Below, in pieces: positions 39,290-51,913 of a stretch of DNA of 64,000 bases; the first letter of the stretch is position 1, and each line of letters opens with the position of its first letter. Location: positions 14,963,651-15,027,650 of the forward strand of contig OU452203.1 in the NCBI GenBank assembly GCA_911728435.2, written 5' to 3'. This DNA comes from Apoderus coryli (Eukaryota > Arthropoda > Insecta > Coleoptera > Attelabidae). The position numbers were made by a program, and so were the translations under genes. Below the pieces are notes generated by a model. The model ran no database searches. It was not told where the DNA came from and worked only from the letters and a program-made list of their open reading frames with translations.

Positions 39290-40000
39290 TTCCTGACAAA
39301 GCAATGAAACTCTGTTCAACCCAATATAGAAGAGATGTTATCGGCTCACGGGAAATCTTACCCAAGAACAACAATTGTTTACAAGTGGCATGGGGTTTTT
39401 AAACATGACAACCCTCGGCTGCGGGACCTATTGAACTGACCACTTCGGCACATCACAAAATGGAAAAAGTTGTACCGAAAGATGCTCAGCTGAAGAAGAA
39501 ACTAGTCGCAGATATGATTGGAGGATCTGATACGACCATTTTTAAAATTCTGCATGATCAACTTGGGATCACAAATTTCAGGTCACTATGGGTGCTCATG
39601 CCACTATCCAAGAAGCTTAAGGTGACACAGTCAGCCAGAAAACTCATGACGACGATCTTTTGGGATTCGTAAGGACTGTTTGTTGTTTGGTTATAAAAAT
39701 AAAGGTGTTCCTATCGCTGGAGGATATTACGCTTCAATAATCGGACAGTTAAAAGGAGCAATCAGAAACAAGGAAGAGGAAAATTGACGAAAAGTCTCGT
39801 TCTCTTGCACGAAAATGCTTCAGTACACAAGAGTCATGTTGCACTGGCTGCCTTGCACAAATTGGGCTACGAGATTTGAAAGCACCCCCCTATAATTCAG
39901 ACGTGGTCCCGAGCGGTTATTATTAGCCCGCGAAAATAAAAAAAGAATTCCGTGGGAAGAAATTTACGAAGAAATCAGAATTATTTTTAAGCAAAAGATT
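39290..40000 (+). pseudogene. Mariner transposase relic
   Basis: Shifted frames carry MLSAHGKSYPRTTIVYKWH, a middle part KNKGVPIAGGYYASIIGQLK and the strong segment LHENASVHKSHVALAALHKL followed by GYEI and HPPYNSDVVPSGYY. This matches mariner 'LLHDNASxHKSxxALAALxELGYExLxHPPYSPDLAPSDYYLF', with the second catalytic Asp (HDNA) changed to Glu and the third motif (SPDLAPSDY) eroded. Many frameshifts. Terminal repeats not seen. Same strand as the host gene. Confidence 0.82.
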
Positions 40001-40319
40001 TAAAATTTTTTATGAAGGTATAATCAAATTAATTGATAGATCTGAGAAGTGGGGAATACAATGAAATAGAAAAATAATATTGCATTTCTATTTTCTCCCC
40101 TTATCTCCAATTCCGCTTAATTATAATCTCCCATTCGGATATTGGCATACCTACAAACAATTCGGGACAACTGATTTTTGGGGTGATTGTTCTCTCTCTA
40201 TTTTGAAATCATCTGAATATTCTAATAGTTTTAGTGACGAATGTTTTTATATTTAAAAAATTGTTTGGTGAAGTGGTACAACTTGTTTTGTAATTTCTAT
40301 TCTACTCGTCGATTTTATA

Positions 40320-40451
40320 ATCTTCATGGATGTAGATAAGATTATTCGTATACAGGAAGGCAAAATATAAAGTTTCTTCTCAATTATTTGAGAAGAAACT
40401 TTATATTTTGCCTTCCTGTATACGAATAATCTTATCTACATCCATGAAGAT
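40320..40451. repeat. Perfect 64-bp inverted repeat with 4-base loop
   Basis: The arm 40320-40383 (starts ATCTTCATGGATG, ends CTTCTCAA) is exactly reverse-complementary to 40388-40451, with TTAT as loop. Just outside, GATTTTATA and CATAAAATT continue the symmetry imperfectly. No mismatch was found by eye over 64 pairs. It lies in intron 3, and a transcript would form a near-perfect double-stranded RNA hairpin. Confidence 0.95.
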
Positions 40452-41429
40452 AGCAACTCATAAAATTATTGGTTAATAAGTATCTATTAAAATAATAGAT
40501 AATTATATATGCATAAAAGAAGAGTGATCGAAGGAAATAACAACAATAAGAGTAAAAGAAATAAAAAATAAGTAGAAAAATAGCGTGTGAAATTGATAAT
40601 AAAAGAGAAATTTACCATATTCCGGAAGAAATGCATATTATATGTATGTACGTACGGCGAACTGCATAGTTATAATAATTATTTTAAATAGATAATAATA
40701 ACAATTTGTGAACTGCACACGATAAAATACCCTTTCATGTGCAACTATACGTATGGCTGGTACTCGTATCTAATAATTTTCCACCGACTTTTACCAAGAA
40801 TGGCGCAATATAACTTTATAACACCTATTTTGTCATTTTAGTAACTATATGATTTTGAATTGTTGATATTTTCATCTTTCTTTAGATTTTTTAAAATAAT
40901 ATCTTGACGCAAAGCATAATTGTGCCTTCTGATATCTTCGGAAGAGAAGATTTTCACATTTTTTGCCAATAGTAGTAGTACTCTTCTTTTTACATTGATA
41001 ACATATTTTAGATGCTCCAGGACAGATGCATCATATTTTGCAATTTTTAGAATCAATCGATGCAAAGAAATCTTGTTTCCAAAAAAAGTCTAGTCGACTA
41101 ATCGTGACCGGTTACTCTATGAACGTATTCTCTATGAAATGAGTTACTAAAGATACCACGAAGTTTGTAATATGCGAGACCACCTTTAAGACATTTATTC
41201 TTTCCATTTTTGACCATTTCTCTGCTCTCAGTCTTCAGTACACATTTAATATTTTTTTTAATCATACGCTAATGCTATTATTCTGAATTCAGTCGTTATT
41301 GTATATCAATAATCGTCCTAACGTACTCTTCTTTTTACTCATCTCGTCTATGTAACTTTTTTTAGTACTTAGACAGTGTATTTATGGATCACAATGGAAA
41401 TATTGTCGATCTTTTTCTACATCACGTAG
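40452..41429. other. Intron 3 segment
   Basis: AT-rich, no supported gene; a 75-codon minus frame (40838-41065) is unassigned. Confidence 0.35.
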
Positions 41430-41760
41430 AATCTGGATTGGTACTATCAGTGAAAAGGACATCAGTTTAGCTACAAGAAAGCTCGAAGATAAATTCACAG
41501 CTGGCGCGATGCTATGCCATCTTTTTGGTAAAAGATTATGCCTATGTTCTGTTTACTTTTTAATCTTATTGTTAAATCTCAAATATTTCCTACCAAGTGG
41601 AAGAGGTCTAAGGTGTGTTCTATCTTCAAGTGTAGTAATCGGGATTCTATATCGAATTATAGACCAATTTCAATAGTGTCAAATTTTGTAAAGCTTTTTG
41701 AGATGGTTATTTATGGTCGCATATCCGAATAGACCACATCTACTTAAGTCGTCATGACTC
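41430..41760 (+). mobile_element. LINE reverse transcriptase relic
   Basis: It reads LATRKLEDKFTAG, then, after a frame change, LLFNLIVKSQIFPTKWKRSK followed by VCSIFKCSNRDSISNYRPIS and IVSNFVKLFEMVIYGRI. This is the fingers region of a CR1/Jockey-like reverse transcriptase ('FNxSLxxGxFPxxWKxxxVxPIFKxGxxxxxxNYRPISILSxxxKxFExxI'). It ends about 70 bases before exon 4, same strand. An internal ATG at 41538 opens a 64-codon frame, but the element is only a fragment. Confidence 0.85.
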
Positions 41761-41829
41761 AATTTGAATTGAGCTTCTTTCTGAAAGCAAAATATAAGTC
41801 GTAACTTTATTTTATTCGTCTCTTTATAG

Positions 41830-42071
41830 GTCGTTTTAATATCGGATGACAACACACTCCAAAATCACCTGGTTCATGCTCATACTCCGGCAAGTTGTGG
41901 AGGCAGCTCCGCACACGATCAACTGGAATGGGTTGAATTTTTTAAGCAATTAGAACCATTTCTAACTGACTGCAAAGCAGCTGGGAGACATCTACTTAGT
42001 ACATTATCACAACTCAGGAATGAAGAAATACCCCGTCAGATTACCAGAAGGTTTTTAAACCATCAATGCAG
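41830..42071 (+). CDS. Puratrophin-1-like exon 4, end of CRAL-TRIO-like domain into spectrin-like region
   Basis: The acceptor is ctctttatag and the donor is gtaaga, phase 0 in and phase 2 out. The N-terminal part has TPASCGGSSAHDQLEWVEFF, matching the end of CRAL-TRIO-like domains in this GEF group, where a Gly-Gly and a 'D/S-W' pair close the domain ('LGG..xxDHxxWxxF'). The rest (KQLEPFLTDCKAAGRHLLS, then a charged helix to RRFLNHQCR) starts the spectrin-like helical region that links the lipid-binding module to the DH domain. The exon begins only about 100 bases after a LINE reverse transcriptase relic on the same strand. No stop lies within it. Confidence 0.9.
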
Positions 42072-42935
42072 GTAAGAATTAAAAGATAATCGCATAAAAA
42101 ATCGATCAGACTCTCAGGATACACATTATCGAAGCTATCGCCGATCAAGGTATATCAACCTGAAGCAAGACTAAAGATCTTGTCCAAATTCATTGTCGTT
42201 TCTTTCTTAGTTGAGGATTTCCAGCACTACTCTCATAGTTTCATGTCCATAAGTATTCGAGTGCTCTAACCGCCATGTTACTTCGAATTCACAACTATTT
42301 TTCAGCCAAAAGAACATGATTCCAACACAATACCTACTCATAAGCTGTCATCATCATCAGCATTCACTAACGAGTATGAATCGATGCGTCCGCATATCTA
42401 CAACAGCCGGTACATGCTGGTGATTGGGTGTGACATAATTTGTGGCTCCAGGATAGGTCCTAACCATCTTAGGGCTTACAACAGAAATCTTTGAATTGGA
42501 AAATTCACAAGGTGTAAAAAACGTGCTACAGTATTCAATTTTATATTTTGTATATTATCTACGAAATACAAGAGGAATTCTTTTTAATTTTCATATTCTA
42601 AACATTTGAAAATACTGAAGAACGTTGAAAAAACATGTATGTTATCTTATAAAAAATATTGATTTCCTCCAAGTGACGTACTGTATAGCTCCTACTGTTT
42701 TATCAAGCCTCAGTTCTACTAAAAGAAAAACATTAAATTTAACGGTTTATCTTCATAGAATGAATGTTATTATCTTTTTCATGTGACCAGAATTTGCACA
42801 TTACTTGATAACCCACACTATTAATGAATAATTACTCATTATTAATAATTTCTAATAGATTTTTTAGTCTAAGAATACACCTGGATTAAACAGTGTTTGT
42901 GCTATAGTGAATAATCCTTTGTATTGTAATTCCAG
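42072..42935. other. Intron 4
   Basis: An 864-base AT-rich intron with no recognised insertion. Confidence 0.5.
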
Positions 42936-43191
42936 GCAAATATCGAAAGCCTTAGAATCGGAAAAAGTACAAAAGTTGAAGCGAGAGGGAAACAAGACTT
43001 TAACCAGTCTGGCTGAACGTAGCCAATGGTTAGTTAGTAGCAAAGACGTGAAAAAAGGTGTGGATTCTGCTTACGAATCATTCAATGCTGTAGAGAAAGT
43101 TACTAAAAGGATGGAACAACTGAAAGATGAACGAGTGGAACGATTAAAGGAGTTGGCCAAATTTAGAACGCTGCAAGATGAGGCTGAAGAG
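42936..43191 (+). CDS. Puratrophin-1-like exon 5, spectrin-like repeat
   Basis: The acceptor is gtaattccag and the donor is gtaagc, phase 2 in and phase 0 out, with 85 complete codons. The peptide is strongly helical and charged: ..LESEKVQKLKREGNKTLT.., ..KGVDSAYESFNAVEKVT.. and ..RVERLKELAKFRTLQDEAEE. Regular heptad spacing of Leu/Ala/Val and the many Lys/Glu fit a spectrin repeat, as found between CRAL-TRIO and DH in puratrophin-1 and Dbs. An in-frame ATG upstream of the acceptor is intronic. The donor opens a 14.9-kb intron filled with transposon debris. Confidence 0.9.
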
Positions 43192-43489
43192 GTAAGCTTA
43201 TGAGTTGAGATGTTATTAATATATGGCGGTGGCTTTTATTACTTCTTGAATAGACATTTTAAGTCACTAGCTCCTTTTGTTAATGATTTACCTGGCAAAG
43301 TTGACCTCTATTCCTAGACATTTCAAAACAGCTCTAAAAATAAATAGTTGTGTGTTCAAAAAACAGTAATTATAGTAATCCATGTACCAAAGATCTCTGC
43401 TTCAAATCCGCGCATTTATAATGATGCTTACAATAATATTTCTACCATAAAATTACTAATCTAACTACGTCACATAAGGGATTGTGTTC

Positions 43490-43690
43490 ATGTGGTAGCC
43501 AAATGGATTTTTCGGATTTTTTAAATACACTTAGTAGGATTAGGATTGCAGGAAAATGAAACAGCTGACAAACTTGCAAAAATAACACACCAGACAAATA
43601 TATCTGCCATGTCAGAGATAATGATCTTAATAATGCATCACTTATTATCGAAAAAGAACAGGAATTAATATAAATTAAATGATCTTTAGT
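43490..43690 (+). mobile_element. LINE RNase H relic (short)
   Basis: The frame reads GLQENETADKLAKITHQ, the 'GIxGNExADxLAKxA' end of a LINE RNase H domain with the catalytic Asp of ExAD kept and the Gly-Asn changed. The preceding CVHVVAKWI region is too worn to read. It lies in intron 5. Confidence 0.6.
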
Positions 43691-46600
43691 TCAGTAGATC
43701 AAACTTGCTTAATGTTGATGCTCTTGTTGTTCTATATTCCGCGTATGTTCGCCCAAAGTCAATTTTTAAATTCCCTGATCTGGAAGCAGGATTTTTCTAC
43801 TCTCAACTCTCAAGCACTGTTGCCTATTGTCATCTTTAAAGTACTTGTGTTATTTTATACTGAAAAAACAGTCATTTCATATTACTGTAAATAGAAAATG
43901 GTTTGTTTTGGGTGCGAGCCTGCCATGACTAAGATCGTAAAAATAATAATAATTATAAAGAAAATTAATCCTTATGTGTTTTTAGGATAGTTTATCTTAT
44001 ATAGATACTGTTGTTTATTAGACATATTTGAATATTTAGTAGTATGTGTGGTGTGTATGATTTATTTTTTTTATTGGCATAATTTAAATAAACTTGAGTT
44101 ACTCTACTTACTGATTGTACTCTAAATTGAATTAACAAAATAATCTGGTGACCAATACAGCTATTATTAAGATCTGTGTAAAGTTTGATTAGGTTACATG
44201 CAATTATTAACAGAATCATTTGGCTATTTGCTTATATAATCAATGTTTTATATAACTTCAAAAATGAAAATGTCATCAGGCATTGTCTTAAGGCACGACT
44301 ATTAGGCAAAAGTAACGGTGGATTTATCTAATATTCTTTGTAATATGCCTGAGAAAAAATTAAAAATATCCTGTAGTTAATGAATCGAAATATGTGAATT
44401 ATTTTTGTTTACTGAAGCAAACTTTTGCTTATTATATTATATGTTGTTGACAAGTAGTACACGAATTTTAAATTACTTTATAAATATATAGGGTGGGAAA
44501 TATAACAGCATCGAAATAAATAGAATGAATGCATTTAAATAATTAATATAAGGTCTACTTTTTAGAAAGATAAGTCCCAATCAAACCTAATCAATATCAC
44601 AGTGCGTTTTTCTTTAGCACAATTTTTACACTAAAATACAATAAAGTTATTTAGACATAGACCCCCCAAAAATTTATCACGTAACTTTTGCTCTATCTTG
44701 AGGTATTTAGCGAAAAATGTAATACTGTTGATAAAGTCTTCTGCTTTAGGCACGTACACTTATAGCACGTAATTATATTACTTATTGGATGCCTCCACAG
44801 GTATAAGTTTAAAACTAGGAATGCCGAAATTCAAGATAGTTTTAGTCTCTCAATCTAGAGATAACTCTTAAAAGCTTGACATTTCCTCTTGCATTCAGGA
44901 TATTTTAAAAAAATGCTTCTTAATTCTACGCACGAAACTATTAATATTTCAAGGCCTATCAGAAGTTCTGACGAGGCTGATAATACTCCTTCTTCTTTAA
45001 AGATTCAATAAATTTGTAAGTAGGCACATCGGTGAAAATTCAACTCAACACTAGAGATAATTTTAGTTCAAATCTTCGTCGACTATCATGGTGAAGATGC
45101 GATTTCTTTCAAAATTCGTTGTTTATTCATGGGCCAATTGTCATTGAAATTTTCTCAGAACAGACGAACCAAAATGAGAGATGCGGTAAAATAGAAAGGG
45201 GTTGTAATAAGGGACAAGGGACTTAGAGCGAAATGTCTCTAATTTTTAAAATCTTGATTAAACAAATGCATTATAGTTTTGACACCAGAAAAGTGTGGCT
45301 ACAGATTAAAATTAAAAATTTAAGGATCAGAATGAGTTATTTAGTGCCAAACTAATAGATCCGCTATTTATGATAACGTTTTAAGTAGTAAGATTGGTAT
45401 TTGTTGTATTTATAATATAATAAATTCTCATATATATTCTATATTTTATAGGCTAATTACAGTCAACATTCATCAACCGAAACCTTCTTGAAACCTCTTT
45501 ACCCAAAAAAGGATTATTTTTTGCAAAATCATACTACTCAACTACATGTTTCTATTAATACCTACATAGTCTATAATGTCACAGCAAGCACATACATTTT
45601 ATTTGAAGACATTGAAAGATCGTCGCACGCGATAGTAATAAATTTCTCCGATTACTATAAATGTAAATAATTCACTGTAAATGACAAAAATATTTCCACC
45701 AAATACATTAAGCTGACGTTGGGATATTGTCTATTTATACGCTGACACAGGTATATTTTTTAAACAAAAGTTATTGGCAGCTCCGAATTAGGTTCTTATA
45801 TTAAAAATTCTAACAAAAAATGTATCGGCGCGACTAAACTACTTTAAAATTGTCACTGGATTTTTTTTAGTATAATCCTATGATTGACTGTCTGTCTAGA
45901 TATTTTGTTAGATAGACTGTTGAGTTTATTGTTGTTTTTTTTATGTACCATCTACTATTTTAGTAGATATTAACAAAACTTATAAATTAGAATTTGTTAT
46001 AGTCCATCTCTCTAAAAAGTTTTGGGGTTTGAACCAACATTTTTGCTTGAAGGTTGGAGTTAAGTTAAATAATATGAGCGATTAGTGTATAACCAAAACA
46101 GAGTGATTTTGTGTTGAGTGTGGACGATCCTAGGGCTCGGTCAACGATGAGAAATTATCACAGCCACGCTCTTTCATGAATTTCTTTAAATCGATGGTCC
46201 TCAAAGCAATATTTGCGAAAAGTTGATTTTCAATAGACTTACTATGCTTTCTTAAATACTGGCAAATTCAATAAAAGATTTAACGGTTTTTCCCCTTTAT
46301 ATCGAGCTTGTGCTAGAATTCACACAGATAAAACGGTAAGGACGTCATTGATACATTATGTAATGAAGTTTATATGAATGGTATGAATATAGGTCATGTT
46401 ATAGGTGAGTGCTTTCAGGCTCCAACTTACAATATGTTCTCCATAGTACACTTATTATAATAAATCAAACTTAGCAACAATTAATTTAGAAACAGCAACT
46501 TTTATATAAATAAAGATATAAAGTTGAGCGTAAAAATTTACATATCAATAAACGAACTAAAAAAATGGAATTTTCGACCAGGATATTGTATGTCTTGGCG

Positions 46601-49600
46601 ACAAGTTTTTTCGATTGGTGAATTGCCACTGTTGATGGGACTGGTCTAGTCTTGAAACATGTATGGCTCCTAAATTCTACTATTAAACTTGTTTTGTGGA
46701 GATTTGACATTCAAACTTAAAATTTCAGAATATTTTTAACTTATCATAGAAGAAGAATCAAATTCATTAATAGTTTGCAGTAATAATTGCGTACATTTTA
46801 TTTTTATTATTAGTATTATTTGTTTATAAGGAGATCAGTAAAACTGACACCAAGGCTAATCTAAATCTTGTTAGAGCGTTCAGTCCAATCAGATAATTTT
46901 CTACAATACTGTCTTTAATATATTTCAAGTAATTGCCGACAAGTGATTGATTCATAATACAAAATTTAAGAAATAGGTTGCTCGACAATCTAGTGAAACA
47001 CATTCAGGCAAAACTAAATTTATGTTTGATATTAACTTGGACTTTTTGGAAATAGTCTGGATAAAGTTTTAAAATGTGCCAAACGAAACCTTGAGTCGCA
47101 TCCATAACTTGTACAAATTCATACAAAAAATCAACTTTTTGTAATAAAGACCCTCTTTAAAAAAATCCACGGACGTTCCATCCACATTATTTTTTGTTAA
47201 ATACTTTTAATGCTATGTTTTTATTATGATAACTTTTTATAGACTAACTAGCATAAAATACACCGTGTAAAGTCGGGCTTAGAGCCTTTGATTAATATTC
47301 TAAAGTAGGTGTTGGCAATATTATTATATTATAGATTTTGAAACGGAGTAACATTTTTATTCTTATTTTTATGTCACGTTTTTTTTGCAATTGTTCAATA
47401 CACATATTAATTATTATAAGTTTATACTGAATATAATATGGCAATTATACAGGTTTAGTATTTTTATGTAACGAGTGAATACAGGGTTAGCAAAATTTAG
47501 ATAATTCACTAATAAATTCCATGCGTTCAGAGAAACTTAAAAGTTTGAGGCTGTCATATATACAATACACATTTTCGGTCAGTATTGCTTGAACCATGCT
47601 TTCTTTTGGATAAGCAAGCATTGGGTGGTGTCATATGATCTGGAGAAGTAGGTCATGCAAAAGACACCATAGTTGTTCACTTGGTGCCTGTTATTGAAGG
47701 CTATTGCTTAATTTTGGTTTAACCAAAACAATGAATTAGGTTCCAATGGTTTATTGGACAATTTCAAGTTTTAAAGATAAACAGCCGTGAACACAGCACA
47801 TCAATAGATGTACTGTTAGTCTCACTATACGAAATAAATGTTCAAAACTATTAATTCTATCAGTGATGTGGGAATTTTGTTATCTTATAAAAAATTAACG
47901 AAGTTTAGTTCAAATGTATTTAATTTCAGATTAACATACATCTATTACTTTTCACCTTTTTTTTTAATAGTAGCTGATCGAATCTGTTGACATAATTGTC
48001 TTACTCTTAACCAAACTGATGCTTTTATAGTCAAAAGATGAAAGAGGCAACTGTGTGTTGTGTAGCCTTACCTCTCGAAAATTATGCCTCCGGTAAGTCT
48101 GGTCGTGCCTTTTGTTGGTATATAAATATGATATTTTTTATTATATTAGAAGTGATCTTGGAAAAAGCGCTATCTTATTTTGTATTGAACGATGGGCTTT
48201 TATGTGGATTAAGCTTTCTTAAGATGGACAATAAGAAGATGACATACGTTAAAGTTTCCTATTTTGTCAATATTAAATGATTATAATCAATGTCTGTTAT
48301 CTAATTTGATCACTTATTTCTTTTGATTTAAAAGAAAGTTTAGATTGATTCAAAGCGATAGTAATCTTATTACTACCTTGAGTTATCGCTCAATTTCCTT
48401 AATAGATACGCAAAACTCGAAATGAATTGTATTTAAGGCGTTGGTTGGTTCTGTAGTGTTTGTCAAGGCGTTTCTAGCGAAGTTCATAATATCATTTGCC
48501 GTACTGGTCGGATTTGGAAAGCAAGATTTTAGTCCGTTAACGTTGTCAAAGAAAAAGCAACATGCTTCATGAAGAAGCTCACGGGAAGATTTATAGTACT
48601 GAATATTGAAGATGATAATTGTTTTGTTATAGCCAGGCACTTGGGTATAGTCAATTTCCAGGATCAATCATTTTTCTACAGTTAATTTAATAACTTCGAA
48701 AAATATTTTTTTATTTTATTGTAAGTATTAATCTTAGTGATAGCAGAGAAGAAGTCTCTAAAGACTTTAATACCTTTCCAGGTTCCCTGCCGAATAGATC
48801 ACTCCCTTTGGAATATTAGGGTTTGTGCGAAGTTCCATAAAAATACTAGTCTTTATATGTATATCTGCATTGCTGACAATCACTGTATCATATCATTAAC
48901 CGTCTGTTTATTAGTGAAAATTATCGCTTCTCACCATCTGCATCAAAAATATATTTCAAGGATTATTAGTTTAATATTGCATATAGAACTGTTTTCACAT
49001 AAGAATATTTTTGTACCTATTTTCATTACACTCGACACCTTGTTAACCTAACCATGTGGTTGTTAAAGTTTTGCAATTATTGATATTTCATTTTCACACT
49101 AAACGATATGATAATAATATTAATAATCATAAGCTTGGTGTAGTTCGAAGAAATTAAAACCAATTTAATTTTATCGATAAACATTTATTGCAGGTATTTA
49201 CTGCAAGTCGTGTATCAAATTTCGTAATTGCCCTGGAAAATGTAATGTGTTTTCTTTGGTTTTATGTGACTAAGGCAGAGAAGGTAAACTTATAATAATT
49301 GATTCGTCTCGCATTAAACATGTTATTCCAGTATTGTTTCCCAAAAATTTTAAACAATGATCAAATATACCTACATAGATATTGTAAGCTTATGCCAGCG
49401 CTGCTTCCAATCCGCGAAAAACTTCTAGCACTCAGTGAAGCTTGTAAAATTCCAACCCCTTTCAGGTTATATAGATTTTTGGGAAAAAGTTGGCAAAAAA
49501 TTCAGGAACCAGGAATAAAGTGTGAGAAGATGCTTTATTATGATGCAGAACTGAAGCATAAATTGTTTGCCACATATCCAGGAGTTTTCTTCGGACTGAT

Positions 49601-51315
49601 ATTGTGGCAATACCTCATGATGCAATATGACCTGAAAATCCAAGAATGCTTAATAAAAACACACTATTTTCGATTAATCTGGAGATCACCATATCTTAGA
49701 TTTTATTACGACAAAATGTAAATATTGTTTATGTTTTGTCGTGTCGCAAAATATCCAAAAGGCGTATTTAGAATAATTATTTTGATGTGGCTGAACTTAG
49801 CATCAGATTCAGATTTGAGATTCATGTTTTTCAATGGACCATAAGTAGTGGTTTTAGCAATATAAATCACGTTGTAATAAAGAAATTTAGAAAAAGAGTA
49901 TTTTTATATGCACATAGAAAATCCTCGTCATAAAAACCAGATGTGGAGCGTAAGGGGTTGCTTTTAACCCCCATATTACAAAATCGTCCACAAAAGGTCC
50001 AAATAATTTTGTAACAGTAAGCCTTTAGTTCTAAACGTCAAATAAGTCAGTGGTGAAAAGGAAATTTTATATTCCAGAGTATAAGGGGTAGGTTGAAAAA
50101 ATGATGACAATAAAACGGCCTAAAACTCGAAAAAAAAATTGTCAAAATTGATGTAATACTAAAAAAGTTATTTAGGATTGATTTTGAAATTTTCTTTATT
50201 GGAGTTGAATGAGTAATTCCCATCATGATTGATAGCTTTCGAAAACTGACTAACCACTGATGATGGAGCATGTGCTCCAAAACATGTATGGTTATAAATA
50301 ATTTGTAGAGAAATCTCTACTCTAAACTCGGTTAATGATGTCAGATCGCTAAAGAACAACAAACAAATCTGTACGAGTCTTGTGGAAGAGTTAAAACAAC
50401 ACCACTCGACGACGTGTTGTTTTTCTTGCTGGGCGGGGACAGGAGGAAATCGTGTAGAAAACTGTATACGGAATACGAAATATTGAATAGTGCACGGAAT
50501 CCGCGTACTTAGTCTGCTGCTAAGTTCAGCCAGACATTGTTTTGCCATGGAGAACCATTCTGGACTTAATATAATTGAAGAATATTTCACGTCAAATTCC
50601 ATTCCTATATGTAGAATTAAAGGAAAATATAAATTCATGTTTTTATAAACAAGAATAATAAACATTTAAAATAAGATTTTAATACTAATCTCTATTACTA
50701 CATGGGAACAGCTTAAACATTACAAAAAAGCATAATTTGCAATTACTTTTAGACATACCTACTCGTGTTTTGTATAATAAAATGATATTGTGGACGGGAT
50801 GTCGTGCTACTACAACTACTTGCTAGGTAGATGCTCTTTTTCAAGTTAATTATTTCTGTTACGGAAATGTTGTGTGTAAGTATGTGTTTTGTCTCTAAAA
50901 GGCGATTCAGGCCGGTAGAAACAGGCCACAAGCTGTATGGAATTTAGTGTGAGAGAATTTTCGTATTATTGGAAGATAGAAATTATAAGATAAACGTAAT
51001 TTTTTTGTATAAATTAGCTTAAAGTTTAAATGTCAGTCGGATAGTTGGGTATGGCGACTAATGTTATAGTATTATTTTAATTAAATTTTAAATATAATAT
51101 AATTTAATTCTTATGCGCAAATGTTCTTGTTAAGAAGATATTTCCTTTAAAAAATTGCAGTTAGTTTCATGGATTCAAACAGATTCTGCACACTTCAATA
51201 TTCTCGACTAAGTCAATTATTTTACTGAGTGACATGTCTTTTAAGTTCTTCACCATATATCGCGTATTCTCGCTTTATCTGGACCCGCCATTCTGTGTTC
51301 CTCTTACAAACCTAA
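43691..51315. other. Intron 5, first part
   Basis: AT-rich, no gene recognised. Unassigned open frames of 94 codons (48383-48667, minus), 140 codons (49299-49721, plus) and 165 codons (50168-50665, minus) show no family pattern, no splice match to the host gene and no promoter. Motif AACATGTATGG occurs near 46654 and 50281. Confidence 0.35.
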
Positions 51316-51913
51316 AGACCCGTTTCCACTGGAGCAACTTATAGAAACAAGGTGTTGCTTGATGTTCCTCTTTGCTGCGTGTTTCTGAAATTTTCAGCAA
51401 CATACATAAACTTTATATTTCCACCTGTGATAGTAAAAGTTGCCCATAGTTGTGGCAACATGGAAAAGGAAGAAGTATTATTAGCATTTGCATCATATCT
51501 TCTGTTATCTTCAACAATGCCTAGAAATAAAAAAAATTAAACACAAATTCTGGTTGAGGAAGAGTCTACAGGAAAGAGGTCGACATAGGGCGTCAACTAC
51601 TGGATATTTTAAGAAGAAACGATATACAGAAGTGACGTATGAACAACGGCTATGTTCACAACCTTCTCCGAATGTCTGATACTGAAGTCGATTGGCTATT
51701 TATATTTCTCCAATATCCAAATCACAATCAGATATCGGTAGTTGATTTTTGACGATACCGCGTTTGAAATGGAAACCAGCGACATATCAACATTTGCTTC
51801 AGAAACAACGAGAAATATTCGGGAACATCTAGAAACTTTTAGAAACATTTTTGGAAACAATAACTAACAGAAACACAAAAGTTGTTCAATGTTTCTTCAA
51901 TGGAAACGCGCCT
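51316..51913 (+). mobile_element. PIF/Harbinger element, internally deleted
   Basis: Terminal inverted repeats AGACCCGTTTCCACTGGAG (left) and, read inward, AGGCGCGTTTCCATTGAAG (right) are flanked by TAA on both sides (51313-51315 and 51914-51916), the 3-base target typical of PIF/Harbinger. Inside is the start of a Harbinger transposase: ATG at 51460, MEKEEVLLAFASYLLLSS, then in other frames KHKFWLRKSLQERGRHR and RYTEVTYEQRL, and LLRMSDTEVDWLF. The whole DDE catalytic part is missing, so the 598-bp copy is non-autonomous. Confidence 0.87.

Noticed and set aside
48383..48667. 94-codon minus-strand open frame
   Set aside because: No family pattern and no partner exons found nearby.
49299..49721. 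140-codon plus-strand open frame
   Set aside because: No recognised motif, no splice phase link to exons 5 or 6, no promoter evidence; in a long AT-rich intron it may be chance or an unknown repeat.
50168..50665. 165-codon minus-strand open frame, the longest in the window
   Set aside because: Composition and lack of any domain or conserved motif suggest a repeat shadow; it contains the shared ACATGTATGG-type motif region.
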